Assembly: GCF_000961885.1 (NCBI RefSeq)
Contig: NZ_JZKH01000119.1
Span: 1-19,369 of the forward strand
Length of the DNA stretch: 19,369 nucleotides
Origin: Streptomyces rubellomurinus
GTDB taxonomy: Bacteria > Actinomycetota > Actinomycetes > Streptomycetales > Streptomycetaceae
Reading direction: 5' to 3'
Shown: piece by piece, positions 1 to 9,285 of the stretch
Layout of the letters: every line of letters starts with the position of its first letter
Position numbering within the stretch: position 1 is the first letter of the stretch
Translations under genes and position numbers: made by a program
The notes under the pieces: generated by a model
What the model was told of the DNA's origin: nothing
The model's database searches: none
The model's input: the letters and a program-made list of their open reading frames with translations, nothing else

Positions 1-111
1 ATGCCCACCCCCGCCGAGCTCTTCGGCCGCCGGCCCAAGCCCCCCGCCCGCCCCGAACCCCCGGCGGACTCCGCGCCCGAGGACGTCGAACTCGCCACCG
101 GCACCGGCTGA
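1..111 (+). CDS. 3' end of an unidentified upstream frame (or a 36-codon ORF)
   Basis: A frame open from the first base ends at TGA 109-111 and encodes 36 residues rich in Pro, Ala, Glu and Asp, with a basic stretch near residues 10-17 and an acidic end. The first codon is ATG, but the window edge lies there, so I cannot tell a true start from an internal Met. The composition looks like a disordered C-terminal tail. A strong hairpin follows 20 bp after the stop, supporting a real gene end. In M. tuberculosis, as I recall, a very short ORF (Rv3599c) and coaX lie upstream of lysS; either context could apply. No function can be assigned. Confidence 0.45.
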   Translation: MPTPAELFGRRPKPPARPEPPADSAPEDVELATGTG

Positions 112-130
112 GCCCGCCGGCGGCACGAAG

Positions 131-160
131 AGGGGAGGGCGCCGAGCGGCGCCCTCCCCC
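131..160 (+). terminator. Hairpin terminator upstream of lysS
   Basis: A perfect 12-bp stem (132-143 with 148-159, GGGGAGGGCGCC and its complement) closes a GAGC tetraloop. There is no real U-tract, as is common for actinobacterial terminators. It separates the upstream frame from the lysS promoter. Confidence 0.75.
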
Positions 161-198
161 AGTCGTTATCCGGTCGCGGAGCACGGCGTGCGGCTGGC

Positions 199-204
199 TA
201 CCCT
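199..204 (+). promoter_or_regulatory. Candidate -10 element of a leaderless lysS mRNA
   Basis: TACCCT fits the actinobacterial -10 pattern TAnnnT. It ends 6 nt before the GTG at 211, so the expected +1 coincides with the start codon. No clear TTGACA-like -35 is seen, and there is no strong Shine-Dalgarno sequence before the GTG, which fits a leaderless transcript. Confidence 0.5.
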
Positions 205-210
205 TGTGGG

Positions 211-1767
211 GTGAGCGATCAGAGCCTTGTTCCCGCGACCGACGACCTTCCCGAGCAGATGCGCGTCCGGCGCGAGAAGCTCGACCGGCTCCGGGCGGCC
301 GGTGTCGACCCGTACCCGGTCGGCTTCCCCCGCACCAGCACCATCGCGGACCTCCGCGCCAAGCACCCCGACCTGGAGCCCGACACCGCCACCGGCGAGC
401 GGGCCGGCATCACCGGCCGGGTCATCCTGTCCCGCACCGGCGGCAAGCTCTGCTTCGCCACCCTGCGCGACGGCACCGGCGACCTCCAGGTGATGCTCTC
501 CCTGGACAAGCTGGGCGCCGAGCGGCTGGCGGCCTGGAAGGCCGACATCGACCTGGGCGACCAGGTCGGCGTCGAGGGCGAGGTGATCACCTCCAAGCGC
601 GGCGAGCTGTCGGTGATGGTGGACCGCTGGGAGCTGACCGCCAAGTGCCTGCGGCCGCTGCCGGACAAGCACAAGGGCCTGACCGACCCGGAGGCCCGGG
701 TCCGCCAGCGCTACGTCGACCTGATCGTGAACCCCGAGGCGCGCGAGATCCTGCACCTGCGCAGCAAGGTCGTCCGCTCGATCCGCCGCACCTACGAGGA
801 CCGCGGCTACATCGAGGTCGAGACCCCGATGCTGCAGCCGGTGCACGGCGGCGCCAACGCCCGTCCGTTCAAGACGCACATCAACGCGTACGACATCGAC
901 CTCTACATGCGCATCGCCCCCGAGCTGTACCTCAAGCGGCTGGTGGTCGGCGGCGCCGAGAAGGTCTTCGAGATCAACCGCAACTTCCGCAACGAGGGCG
1001 CGGACTCCACCCACAACCCGGAGTTCACCTCGCTGGAGTCGTACGAGGCCTACGGCGACTACGACACCCAGGCCGAGCTGATCCGCGAGACGATCGTCAA
1101 CGCCGCCCGGGACGCCCTGGGCACCACGGTGATCAAGGGCGTGGACGCGCACGGCGTGGAGCACGAGATCGACCTGGCCGAGCCGTGGGAGGAGGTCAGC
1201 GTCTACCCGGGCATCTCCGCGCACCTGGGCGTCGAGGTCACCCCGGCGACCACCGTCGAGGAGCTGCGCAAGCTGGCCGCCGAGCACGGCATCCCGTTCG
1301 AGAAGGAGTGGGGCCACGGCCAGATCGTGCTGGAGATGGTCGAGCGCCTGCTGGAGGAGAACGCCGTCCGGCCGACCTTCATCAAGGACTACCCGACCGA
1401 GGTCTCCCCGCTGACCCGCCAGCACCGCTCGATCGCGGGCGTGGCCGAGAAGTGGGACCTGGTGATCTTCGGCACCGAGATCGGCACCGCCTACTCCGAG
1501 CTGGTCGACCCGGTCGAGCAGCGCGCCCGCCTGACCGCGCAGTCGCTGCTGGCGGCCGGCGGCGACGTCGAGGCGATGCAGGTGGACGAGGACTTCCTGC
1601 GCGCCCTGGAGTACGCGATGCCCCCGACCGGTGGCCTCGGCCTCGGCGTGGACCGCCTGATCATGCTGCTCACCGGCAAGAACATCCGGGAGACCGTGCT
1701 CTTCCCGCTGGTGAAGCCGGAACCGAAGGCTTCCGCCGCGACGGCGGAGAAGACCGAGGAGGAGTGA
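211..1767 (+). CDS. lysS: Lysyl-tRNA synthetase, class II
   Basis: This 518-residue enzyme charges tRNA-Lys with lysine in the cytoplasm using ATP. Residues about 65-150 form the OB-fold anticodon-binding domain, with the family stretch GKLCFATLRDGTGDLQVML. The class II core follows: motif 1 near 199-210 (GYIEVETPMLQP), motif 2 near 250-275 (FEINRNFRNEGADSTHNPEF, with the ATP-contacting Arg) and motif 3 near 475-505 (GLGLGVDRLIMLL, then NIRETVLFP). Length is typical of bacterial LysRS. The C-terminal tail after about 500 is acidic and lysine-bearing. I chose GTG 211 because it gives the usual N-terminus (a charged helix before GVDPYPVGFPR) and sits directly behind a TAnnnT element. The stop is 4 bp before the next small ORF. 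Confidence 0.97.
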   Translation: MSDQSLVPATDDLPEQMRVRREKLDRLRAAGVDPYPVGFPRTSTIADLRAKHPDLEPDTATGERAGITGRVILSRTGGKLCFATLRDGTGDLQVMLSLDKLGAERLAAWKADIDLGDQVGVEGEVITSKRGELSVMVDRWELTAKCLRPLPDKHKGLTDPEARVRQRYVDLIVNPEAREILHLRSKVVRSIRRTYEDRGYIEVETPMLQPVHGGANARPFKTHINAYDIDLYMRIAPELYLKRLVVGGAEKVFEINRNFRNEGADSTHNPEFTSLESYEAYGDYDTQAELIRETIVNAARDALGTTVIKGVDAHGVEHEIDLAEPWEEVSVYPGISAHLGVEVTPATTVEELRKLAAEHGIPFEKEWGHGQIVLEMVERLLEENAVRPTFIKDYPTEVSPLTRQHRSIAGVAEKWDLVIFGTEIGTAYSELVDPVEQRARLTAQSLLAAGGDVEAMQVDEDFLRALEYAMPPTGGLGLGVDRLIMLLTGKNIRETVLFPLVKPEPKASAATAEKTEEE

Positions 1768-1771
1768 CCTG

Positions 1772-1891
1772 ATGGACTACGTCAGCGCGATCGTGCCGCC
1801 GCTGGTCATGGCGATCGGCTTCGGCTTCCTGGTGCGGGCCATCGTCCGCAGCCAGGGCGGGGCCCAGAAGGCCAAGGAAGACCTCGACTGA
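1772..1891 (+). CDS. 39-residue single-pass membrane micro-protein
   Basis: The ORF starts at ATG 1772, 4 bp after the lysS stop. Its Shine-Dalgarno, GAGGAGGAG (1756-1764), lies inside the last lysS codons, so it is probably translated from the lysS message. The product has a short N-terminus (MDYVSAIVPP), one hydrophobic helix at about residues 6-25 (includes LVMAIGFGFLV), and a polar tail with Arg, Lys and a final acidic EDLD. A 20-bp terminator 21 bp after the stop closes the lysS transcript behind it. The good ribosome site, helix-plus-charged-tail layout and placement before the terminator argue for a real gene. Function is unknown; inserted orientation is probably N-out/C-in by the positive-inside rule. 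Confidence 0.75.
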   Translation: MDYVSAIVPPLVMAIGFGFLVRAIVRSQGGAQKAKEDLD

Positions 1892-1912
1892 CGCCGTCAG
1901 CCGCTCGAAGCA

Positions 1913-1957
1913 CCGGCGCGCCGCCATTCCCGATCAGCGGGAGTGGCGGCGCGCCGG
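1913..1957 (+). terminator. Strong terminator of the lysS transcript
   Basis: Arms 1913-1932 and 1938-1957 form a 20-bp stem with a single T-G wobble and a 5-nt loop (ATCAG), followed by TTT. It ends the lysS / micro-protein unit. Confidence 0.88.
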
Positions 1958-1994
1958 TTTGGCGCACTTCACAAGATTTGCCCCATTCACTCCC

Positions 1995-2000
1995 TATCCT
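1995..2000 (+). promoter_or_regulatory. Candidate -10 element of the blaI-like gene
   Basis: TATCCT fits TAnnnT and ends 9 nt before ATG 2010, so a leaderless or nearly leaderless message is expected. The 50 bp upstream are unusually AT-rich for this window. No confident -35 or TACA-type BlaI dyad was found. Confidence 0.45.
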
Positions 2001-2009
2001 GGCCGCACT

Positions 2010-2447
2010 ATGGTCCGGCAACTCGGCGAACTAGAGAACGCCATCATGACCCGGGTGTGGCGGTGGAACCGACCGGTCACGGTTCGCGAGGTTCTCCTGG
2101 ATCTGCAGTCGGAACGCGAAATCGCGTACACCACGGTGATGACCGTCCTGGACAAGCTGCACAGAAAGGGCTGGCTGCGCCGGGAGCGGGCCGGCCGGGC
2201 CTATCGATATGAACCGGTCTCGTCCCGAGAGGCCTACACCGCGGCCCTGATGAACGACGCGTGGGCCACCAGCGACAATCCGGCGGCCGCCCTGGTGCAC
2301 TTCTTCGGACTGATGTCGCCGGAGCAGCGCGAAGCGCTGCGGGACGCCTTGCGGGTCGCCGCGCTGTTCCCGCCCGATCCGCCCCCGGCGGATTCCGCGG
2401 CGGCCGGACCGGATACCGGGGAGACCGCGCCCGGCGCGACGCGATAA
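2010..2447 (+). CDS. BlaI/MecI-family winged-helix repressor
   Basis: A 145-residue protein whose residues 1-75 match the Penicillinase_R/BlaI winged-helix domain: LGELENAIMTRVW at the start, TVREVL (about 24-29), IAYTTVMTVLDKLHRKGWL (38-56) as the recognition region, and the wing RAYRYEPV. Residues 85-120 are the helical dimerisation part (DNPAAALVHFFGLMSPEQREAL), followed by a disordered Pro/Ala tail. ATG 2010 gives the normal family N-terminus. A TTG further upstream in frame (1959) would overlap the preceding terminator and was rejected. No BlaR1/M56 sensor protease or beta-lactamase lies nearby. It is followed after 10 bp by an ArgA-like gene. It probably represses itself and perhaps that neighbour (inference). 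Effector unknown. Confidence 0.9.
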   Translation: MVRQLGELENAIMTRVWRWNRPVTVREVLLDLQSEREIAYTTVMTVLDKLHRKGWLRRERAGRAYRYEPVSSREAYTAALMNDAWATSDNPAAALVHFFGLMSPEQREALRDALRVAALFPPDPPPADSAAAGPDTGETAPGATR

Positions 2448-2450
2448 CGT
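2445..2450 (+). promoter_or_regulatory. Candidate -10 of argA overlapping the blaI-like stop codon
   Basis: TAACGT begins with the TAA stop of the upstream gene, fits TAnnnT and ends 7 nt before ATG 2458. With no Shine-Dalgarno in the 10-bp gap, argA may have its own leaderless transcript in addition to read-through. Confidence 0.4.
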
Positions 2451-2457
2451 CCCGCCC

Positions 2458-2994
2458 ATGGAGGTCACCATCCGCCGTGCGCGGACCACCGACGTGCGGG
2501 CCGTGCGCGGCCTCATCGACGCCTACTCGCGCGACGGCATTCTGCTGGACAAGCCCACGGTCACACTGTTCGAATCCGTCCAGGAGTTCTGGGTCGCCGA
2601 ACGCGACGACAACGGCACGGTGGTGGCCTGCGGCGCACTGCACGTGATGTGGGAGGACCTCGCCGAGGTCCGCACCCTCGCGGTCGATCCGTCCTGCCGG
2701 GGCTTCGGGGTGGGGCACCAGTTGCTGGAGAAGCTGTTGCAGACGGCGCGCTGGCTCGGCGTCCGTCGGATTTTCTGCTTGACGTTCGAGGTGGGGTTCT
2801 TCGCGAAACACGGTTTCGTCGAGATCGGTGAGCTTCAGGAAGCCGATGACGCCACGGCGGACCCGGCGGCGATCGCCACGGACGTCTATGAAGAACTTCT
2901 CCGCTCGTACGATGAAGGTGTCGCGGAGTTCCTCGACCTGGAGCGGGTGAAGCCCAACACTCTGGGCAACTCGCGCATGCTGCTCCACCTCTGA
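2458..2994 (+). CDS. argA: Short-form amino-acid N-acetyltransferase (N-acetylglutamate synthase), GNAT family
   Basis: A 178-residue GNAT enzyme expected to make N-acetylglutamate from acetyl-CoA and glutamate, the first step of arginine synthesis. The acetyl-CoA loop is VDPSCRGFGVG (76-86; R81, G84, G86). Other family stretches are VQEFWVAE (41-48), CGALHVMWEDLAEVRTL (58-74), FFAKHGF (114-120), and the C-terminal SYDEGVAEFLDL and VKPNTLGNSRMLL. These closely resemble M. tuberculosis Rv2747, the stand-alone ArgA lacking the kinase-like domain of E. coli ArgA (recalled, not searched). No other arg genes lie nearby. Pairing with a BlaI-type repressor is unusual context. A related acyltransferase with a different acceptor cannot be excluded. 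Confidence 0.88.
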   Translation: MEVTIRRARTTDVRAVRGLIDAYSRDGILLDKPTVTLFESVQEFWVAERDDNGTVVACGALHVMWEDLAEVRTLAVDPSCRGFGVGHQLLEKLLQTARWLGVRRIFCLTFEVGFFAKHGFVEIGELQEADDATADPAAIATDVYEELLRSYDEGVAEFLDLERVKPNTLGNSRMLLHL

Positions 2995-3038
2995 GGCGGT
3001 CCGCGCCGGTCAAGGGTTTGTGTTTTCCGCAGAAAGGC

Positions 3039-3083
3039 GCTTTCCTTTCCTTAGGCAATGGGTCGTTTAGCGGAAAGGGAAGC
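3039..3083 (+). promoter_or_regulatory. Predicted hairpin sequestering the lsr2 Shine-Dalgarno
   Basis: Bases 3039-3050 (GCTTTCCTTTCC) pair with 3072-3083 (GGAAAGGGAAGC) over 12 bp, with one G-U wobble and a 21-nt loop. The right arm contains the whole Shine-Dalgarno of lsr2, and the start codon is only 3 nt beyond. Two competing pairings exist: 3024-3030 (TTTCCGC) with 3070-3076 (GCGGAAA), and 3032-3036 with 3040-3044, the latter consuming part of the left arm. The layout allows alternative RNA structures, provided transcription starts upstream of about 3039. No promoter was identified with confidence. Confidence 0.45.
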
Positions 3084-3085
3084 CC

Positions 3086-3439
3086 GTGGCACAGAGGGTG
3101 CAGGTCATTCTTGAAGACGATCTCGACGGCGGGTCGGCGGACGAGACGGTGACGTTCGCGCTCGACGGCGTTGCCTACGAGATCGATCTGAAGAGCGCCA
3201 ACGCGGACAAGCTCCGCGGCCTGCTGGCGCCCTACGTCGAGAAGGGTCGCAAGCAGAGCGGTCGGCTCGCCGGCGCCCGTCGCCCGGGTCGTGGCGCGGC
3301 GCAGCGCCCGGCCGGCGGCAGCGCTCCGGACACCGCGAAGATCCGCGCGTGGGCCAAGGAGCAGGGCATGGAGGTCAACGACCGCGGCCGGGTGCCGAGC
3401 CTGGTCCGCGAGGCCTACGACAAGGCCAACGTGGCCTGA
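3086..3439 (+). CDS. lsr2: Lsr2 nucleoid-associated protein (H-NS-like xenogeneic silencer)
   Basis: A 117-residue small DNA-binding protein that coats AT-rich DNA and silences transcription. The N-terminal oligomerisation domain (about 1-60) has the family signature MAQRVQVILEDDLDGG, then ETVTFALDGVAYEIDL and an LRGLLAPYV helix. A basic Arg/Gly/Pro linker runs about 60-82. The C-terminal DNA-binding domain has IRAWAKEQGMEVNDRGRVP and LVREAYDKAN; the AT-hook-like RGR is residues 100-102. GTG 3086 is supported by AAGGGA at 3075-3080. It sits between argA and clpC. The upstream 3010-3075 stretch is among the more AT-rich in the window and may itself be an Lsr2 target (inference). Confidence 0.97.
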   Translation: MAQRVQVILEDDLDGGSADETVTFALDGVAYEIDLKSANADKLRGLLAPYVEKGRKQSGRLAGARRPGRGAAQRPAGGSAPDTAKIRAWAKEQGMEVNDRGRVPSLVREAYDKANVA

Positions 3440-3509
3440 CCCCGGCACCGCCGGCAGGCCGGAGCGGGTGCGGGGCCCCGGCCGTCGCGCACGGGGACGA
3501 CGACACACG

Positions 3510-3544
3510 CGCGGGGCGCGGAGGGGCCTCCTCCGCGCCCCGCG
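3510..3544 (+). terminator. Terminator of lsr2
   Basis: Arms 3510-3523 and 3531-3544 form a perfect 14-bp stem of alternating G/C blocks (GCGGGGCGCGGAG and its complement plus an outer C-G pair). The loop can close further by G3524-C3530. No U-tract. It lies 70 bp after the lsr2 stop. Confidence 0.75.
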
Positions 3545-3777
3545 GCACGCCCGCGCGGGCCCGCCGGGGAACCGGCGCCGGGCTCGGGCGGCGGAACAAT
3601 CACGAGCTGTGCAACGCTGTAGGGGCGTAGCGGTAACGCGGACACCACCGGAACGGCGCACCGGCCGGCCGGGTCGGCGCTGAACCGCCGTCACAGCGGC
3701 CCGACTTCTCGCCAGGCGAACACCGCCACCGCGGAAACTGCGCGAGAACCGCCCCGATACCGGGTATGAATGCAGGT

Positions 3778-3799
3778 GGACGGGTTCTTCGACCCGTCC
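3778..3799 (+). other. Small perfect hairpin in the clpC upstream region
   Basis: GGACGGGT (3778-3785) and ACCCGTCC (3792-3799) form an 8-bp stem with a 6-nt loop (TCTTCG). It could be an attenuator or part of a leader if a promoter lies upstream, or a weak terminator of lsr2 read-through. It lies upstream of the ClgR-box candidate. Confidence 0.4.
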
Positions 3800-3852
3800 A
3801 GGGGCAGTATGGGCGACCGGCGCGGCCGGTCCGACTCCGCACCGGCGGCTCT

Positions 3853-3870
3853 TGTTCGCCGATGGCGTAG
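3853..3870 (+). promoter_or_regulatory. ClgR-box candidate upstream of clpC
   Basis: TGTTCGCCGATGGCGTAG contains GTTCGC-N5-GCG, the operator I recall for the Streptomyces protease regulator ClgR, which activates clpP1, clpC and lon. It also fits the Corynebacterium ClgR pattern WNNWCGCYNANRGCGWWS at every constrained position, again from memory. The site is about 200 bp upstream of the clpC start, before the TAGCAT -10-like hexamer. This predicts induction of clpC by ClgR. Confidence 0.65.
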
Positions 3871-4072
3871 CGGATTCCGGTGCATCCGGCCCACCTGTGG
3901 GAACACCGTTTCCCATCATCAGGTTGGGATTGGTGTCGGCTGGTCGCGCAGCATCTCGCTCCTCTACCGGGGAGTGAATCCGTGGGCCGCGCCGCTGAGC
4001 GGGACTAGCATGCGGAAGGACAGGGCGGGGACGGACCCCGAACTGCCCGACCGCTCTGAGGAGCGATAAACG

Positions 4073-6592
<2,520 letters not shown>

Positions 6593-6618
6593 ACCAACAT
6601 TTAACAGACAACTTCACA

Positions 6619-6656
6619 GCAAAGAGCCCCCGGCGTTCGCGCCGGGGGCTCTTTGC
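6619..6656 (+). terminator. clpC terminator with UUCG tetraloop
   Basis: Arms 6619-6635 and 6640-6656 form a perfect 17-bp stem (GCAAAGAGCCCCCGGCG and its complement) closed by TTCG, an extra-stable RNA tetraloop. The AAAGAG/CTCTTT base gives an A-tract/U-tract flank, making this the most canonical intrinsic terminator in the window. Confidence 0.95.
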
Positions 6657-6750
6657 GTACCGAACATCCTTGCAGGGCCCGGGGCCTGGGGTTTTCGAAC
6701 GGTTCGTCACCTGACAGAAGGTCGGCGAGCATAGCGCCGTGGCCATGTCA

Positions 6751-6788
6751 CGGTCAAGGTCTATCTTTTCCGACCTCACTTCGGTCAA
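6751..6788 (+). repeat. Direct and inverted repeats in the inhA-like promoter region
   Basis: CGGTCAA occurs at 6751-6757 and again at 6782-6788, 31 bp apart (about three helical turns). Between them lies the dyad AGGTC-N10-GACCT (6757-6761 and 6772-6776), whose spacer has an AT-rich TATCTTTT stretch usable as a -10. The arrangement looks like binding sites for a regulator of the protease gene, but no known consensus was recognised. Confidence 0.4.
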
Positions 6789-6866
6789 ATGTCGTCCACC
6801 TGTCTTTCATATTGGTTTACCGGGCCTTGGCCAAGAGTCGGCCCCGGCGGGGAGGACGTCACAACG

Positions 6867-9224
6867 TTGAAGACCACCAGGAGAGCTGCGGCGGTCACCA
6901 CCGCCGCGGCGGTCATAGTCACGCTCGGCGCCGGGCTGTTCCCGGGCAGCGCCGTCGCCGCCGACTCGGCCCCGCTGCCGCGGGACCCGGCCGACGCCGT
7001 CCAGGCCGTCAACACCGAGCACAACATCCCGGGCCCGCTGACCGCGAAGATGGAGGCCGAGCAGAAGGCCGCCACCCAGCAGCTGCTCGACGGCACCGCC
7101 CAGGTCGAGGAGCACAACGGCTCGACCAGCGTGAAGCTCGGCAAGGACAAGTACGTCGAGCTCAAGCGCGAGCGCACCGACAAGATCTTCACGATCCTCG
7201 TCGACTTCGGCGACCAGGTGGACAACACCACCAAGACGCCGGACGGCAAGGTCAAGTACGGCGGCGAGGCCGGTCCGAAGCACAACGAGATCGAGAAGCC
7301 GGACAGCGCCACCAACAACTCGACCGCCTGGCAGGCCGACTACAACCAGCAGCACTACCAGGACCTGTACTTCTCCAAGGACAAGCCCTCGCTGAAGACC
7401 TACTACGAGAAGCAGTCCTCGGGCCGCTACTCGGTCGACGGCGTGGTCTCGGACTGGGTGCGGGTGCCGTGGAACGAGGCCCGGTACGGCTCGGACTACT
7501 GCGGTTCCAACGTCTGCCAGAGCGCCCAGGACCTGATCCGTGACGCCGTCGACATCTGGTACAAGGACCAGGTGGCGAAGGGTCAGACCCCGGAGCAGAT
7601 CAAGGCGACCCTGGCCCAGTACGACCAGTGGGACCGCTACGGTTCGCACCACGACGGGAACTTCAACCAGCCCGACGGGTACATCGACCACTTCCAGATC
7701 GTGCACGCCGGCGAGGACAAGTCGGCCGGTGGCGGCAAGCAGGGCAGCAAGGCCCTGTGGGCGCACCGCAGCTACGTCTACGGCAACCTGACCGGCCAGG
7801 CGGGCCCGACGGGCAACAAGCTCGGCGGAGTCCAGGTCGGCGACACCGGCCTCTGGATCGGCGACTACACGATGCAGCCGGAGAACGGCGGCCTCGGCGT
7901 CTTCGCCCACGAGTACGGCCACGACCTCGGTCTGCCGGACCTCTACGACACCGCCGGCAAGGGCATCGACAACTCGGTCGGCTTCTGGTCCATCATGTCC
8001 TCCGGCTCCTGGCTGGGTGAGGGCAAGAACAGCATCGGCGACATGCCGGACGACTTCGACGCCTGGAGCAAGTTCAAGCTCGGGTGGCTGAACGCCGACC
8101 ACGCCAAGGCGGGCACCGAGTCGACGCACCACATCGGCCCGGCGGAGTACAACTCCAAGCTGCCGCAGGCGCTGATCGTGGACCTGCCGAAGAAGAGCAT
8201 CACCACCGACATCAACAAGCCGTTCGGCGGCAGCACCGAGTGGTGGAGCGGCAGCGCCGACAACCTCAACGTCTCGCTGACCCGTGACATCGACCTGACC
8301 GGCAAGACCAAGGCCAGCATCAACGCCAAGGCCTGGTACGAGCTGGAGCCGGACTTCGACTACGCCTTCGGCGAGGTCTCCACCGACGGCGGCAAGAACT
8401 GGACCGTCGTGGACGGCACCTGGAACGGCGCCGCGCTGCCCAAGGAGAACGGCCGCCCGGCCCTCAGCGGCCTGACCGCCGCCTGGGGCGACCTGTCGTT
8501 CAACCTGGACGCGTACGCCGGCAAGGCCGTCAAGTTCCGCTACCACAACACCACCGACGGCGGCCTGCACTACCGCGGCCTCGCGGTCGACGACATCTCG
8601 GTGACCGCCGACGGCGCCACCGTGTTCAGCGACGACGTCGAGAAGGGTGACAACGGCTGGACCGCGGACGGCTTCACCCGCTTCGGCGGCTCGTACACCA
8701 AGGACTACGCGCAGTACTACATCGCGGAGAACCGGCAGTACGTGTCGTTCGACCAGACGCTGAAGACCGGCCCGTACAACTTCGGCTTCGGTGCCGCCAA
8801 GCCGAACTGGGTCGAGCACTACTCCTACCAGCCCGGTCTGCTGATCTGGTACTGGGACGAGTCGCAGACCGACAACAACGTCAGCGCCCACCCGGGCCAG
8901 GGCCTGATCCTGCCGATCGACTCGCACCCGACGTCGATGAAGTGGTCGGACGGCTCCCTGATGCGTCCGCGCATGCAGGGCTTCGACTCGCCCTTCGGCT
9001 CGCGCCGCGTCGGCTCGCTGACGCTGCACAAGAACGGTGTCGAGACGGTCATCCCGAAGTCCAAGGGCGTCGACGAGTTCAACGACCTGAAGACCTGGTG
9101 GTCGAAGGACGACCCGTACAGCGGCGTGAACGTCCCGAAGACCGGCACCAGCATCGAGGTCGAGAACGAGTCCTCGAACTACCTCGAGACCTGGATCCGC
9201 GTCCGCCCGGTCGACAACATCTGA
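6867..9224 (+). CDS. Secreted immune inhibitor A-type M6 metalloprotease
   Basis: From TTG 6867 the product is 785 residues; the Shine-Dalgarno-like GGGGAGG (6849-6855) precedes it, and it starts directly with a signal peptide: KTTRR, a hydrophobic core and AVA-AD cleavage near residue 31. An in-frame ATG at 6789 would add 26 non-signal-like residues, so I reject it. The zinc site is HEYGHDLGLPD (H348, E349, H352, D358), the classic InhA/PrtV form of HExxHxxGxxD. The conserved GFWSIMSSGSWLG and DAWSKFKLGWL follow. The C-terminal half holds beta-sandwich segments including DGGKNWTVVDGTWNG and LAVDDISV. The enzyme should be exported and degrade extracellular proteins. It is monocistronic between two terminators. 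The N-terminal part before about residue 90 is probably a propeptide. Confidence 0.93.
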   Translation: MKTTRRAAAVTTAAAVIVTLGAGLFPGSAVAADSAPLPRDPADAVQAVNTEHNIPGPLTAKMEAEQKAATQQLLDGTAQVEEHNGSTSVKLGKDKYVELKRERTDKIFTILVDFGDQVDNTTKTPDGKVKYGGEAGPKHNEIEKPDSATNNSTAWQADYNQQHYQDLYFSKDKPSLKTYYEKQSSGRYSVDGVVSDWVRVPWNEARYGSDYCGSNVCQSAQDLIRDAVDIWYKDQVAKGQTPEQIKATLAQYDQWDRYGSHHDGNFNQPDGYIDHFQIVHAGEDKSAGGGKQGSKALWAHRSYVYGNLTGQAGPTGNKLGGVQVGDTGLWIGDYTMQPENGGLGVFAHEYGHDLGLPDLYDTAGKGIDNSVGFWSIMSSGSWLGEGKNSIGDMPDDFDAWSKFKLGWLNADHAKAGTESTHHIGPAEYNSKLPQALIVDLPKKSITTDINKPFGGSTEWWSGSADNLNVSLTRDIDLTGKTKASINAKAWYELEPDFDYAFGEVSTDGGKNWTVVDGTWNGAALPKENGRPALSGLTAAWGDLSFNLDAYAGKAVKFRYHNTTDGGLHYRGLAVDDISVTADGATVFSDDVEKGDNGWTADGFTRFGGSYTKDYAQYYIAENRQYVSFDQTLKTGPYNFGFGAAKPNWVEHYSYQPGLLIWYWDESQTDNNVSAHPGQGLILPIDSHPTSMKWSDGSLMRPRMQGFDSPFGSRRVGSLTLHKNGVETVIPKSKGVDEFNDLKTWWSKDDPYSGVNVPKTGTSIEVENESSNYLETWIRVRPVDNI

Positions 9225-9285
9225 CCGAGCGAACCGTAGGAGCTCCGGCTCCGCGGAGTCCGACCAGGCGGCCCTGACCGCCGTC

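Larger units (their letters stand above)
3545..4072 (+). other. Long non-coding region upstream of clpC
   Basis: This 528-bp stretch has no convincing gene. It holds a small GGACGGGT hairpin (3778-3799), a ClgR-box candidate (3853-3870), a GGGAA-N6-TTCCC dyad (3899-3914) and a TAGCAT -10-like hexamer (4006-4011) without a clear -35. Just before clpC is the Shine-Dalgarno GAGGAG (4058-4063). A 99-codon frame from ATG 3770 to 4069 crosses these elements, lacks a ribosome site and resembles no family I know, so I treat it as chance. Confidence 0.6.

Noticed and set aside
3703..3721. Second ClgR-like site (TCGCCAGGCGA)
   Set aside because: A nice small palindrome, but the CGC and GCG halves are 3 bp apart instead of the 5 bp required by the ClgR pattern.
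3770..4069. 99-codon + strand frame just before clpC
   Set aside because: No ribosome site, unlike streptomycete coding composition, and it overlaps the ClgR-box candidate and promoter-like elements.
6789..6866. 26-residue N-terminal extension of the M6 protease from ATG 6789
   Set aside because: It would place a non-signal-like segment before a good signal peptide and overlaps the repeated promoter elements; TTG 6867 has GGGGAGG upstream.
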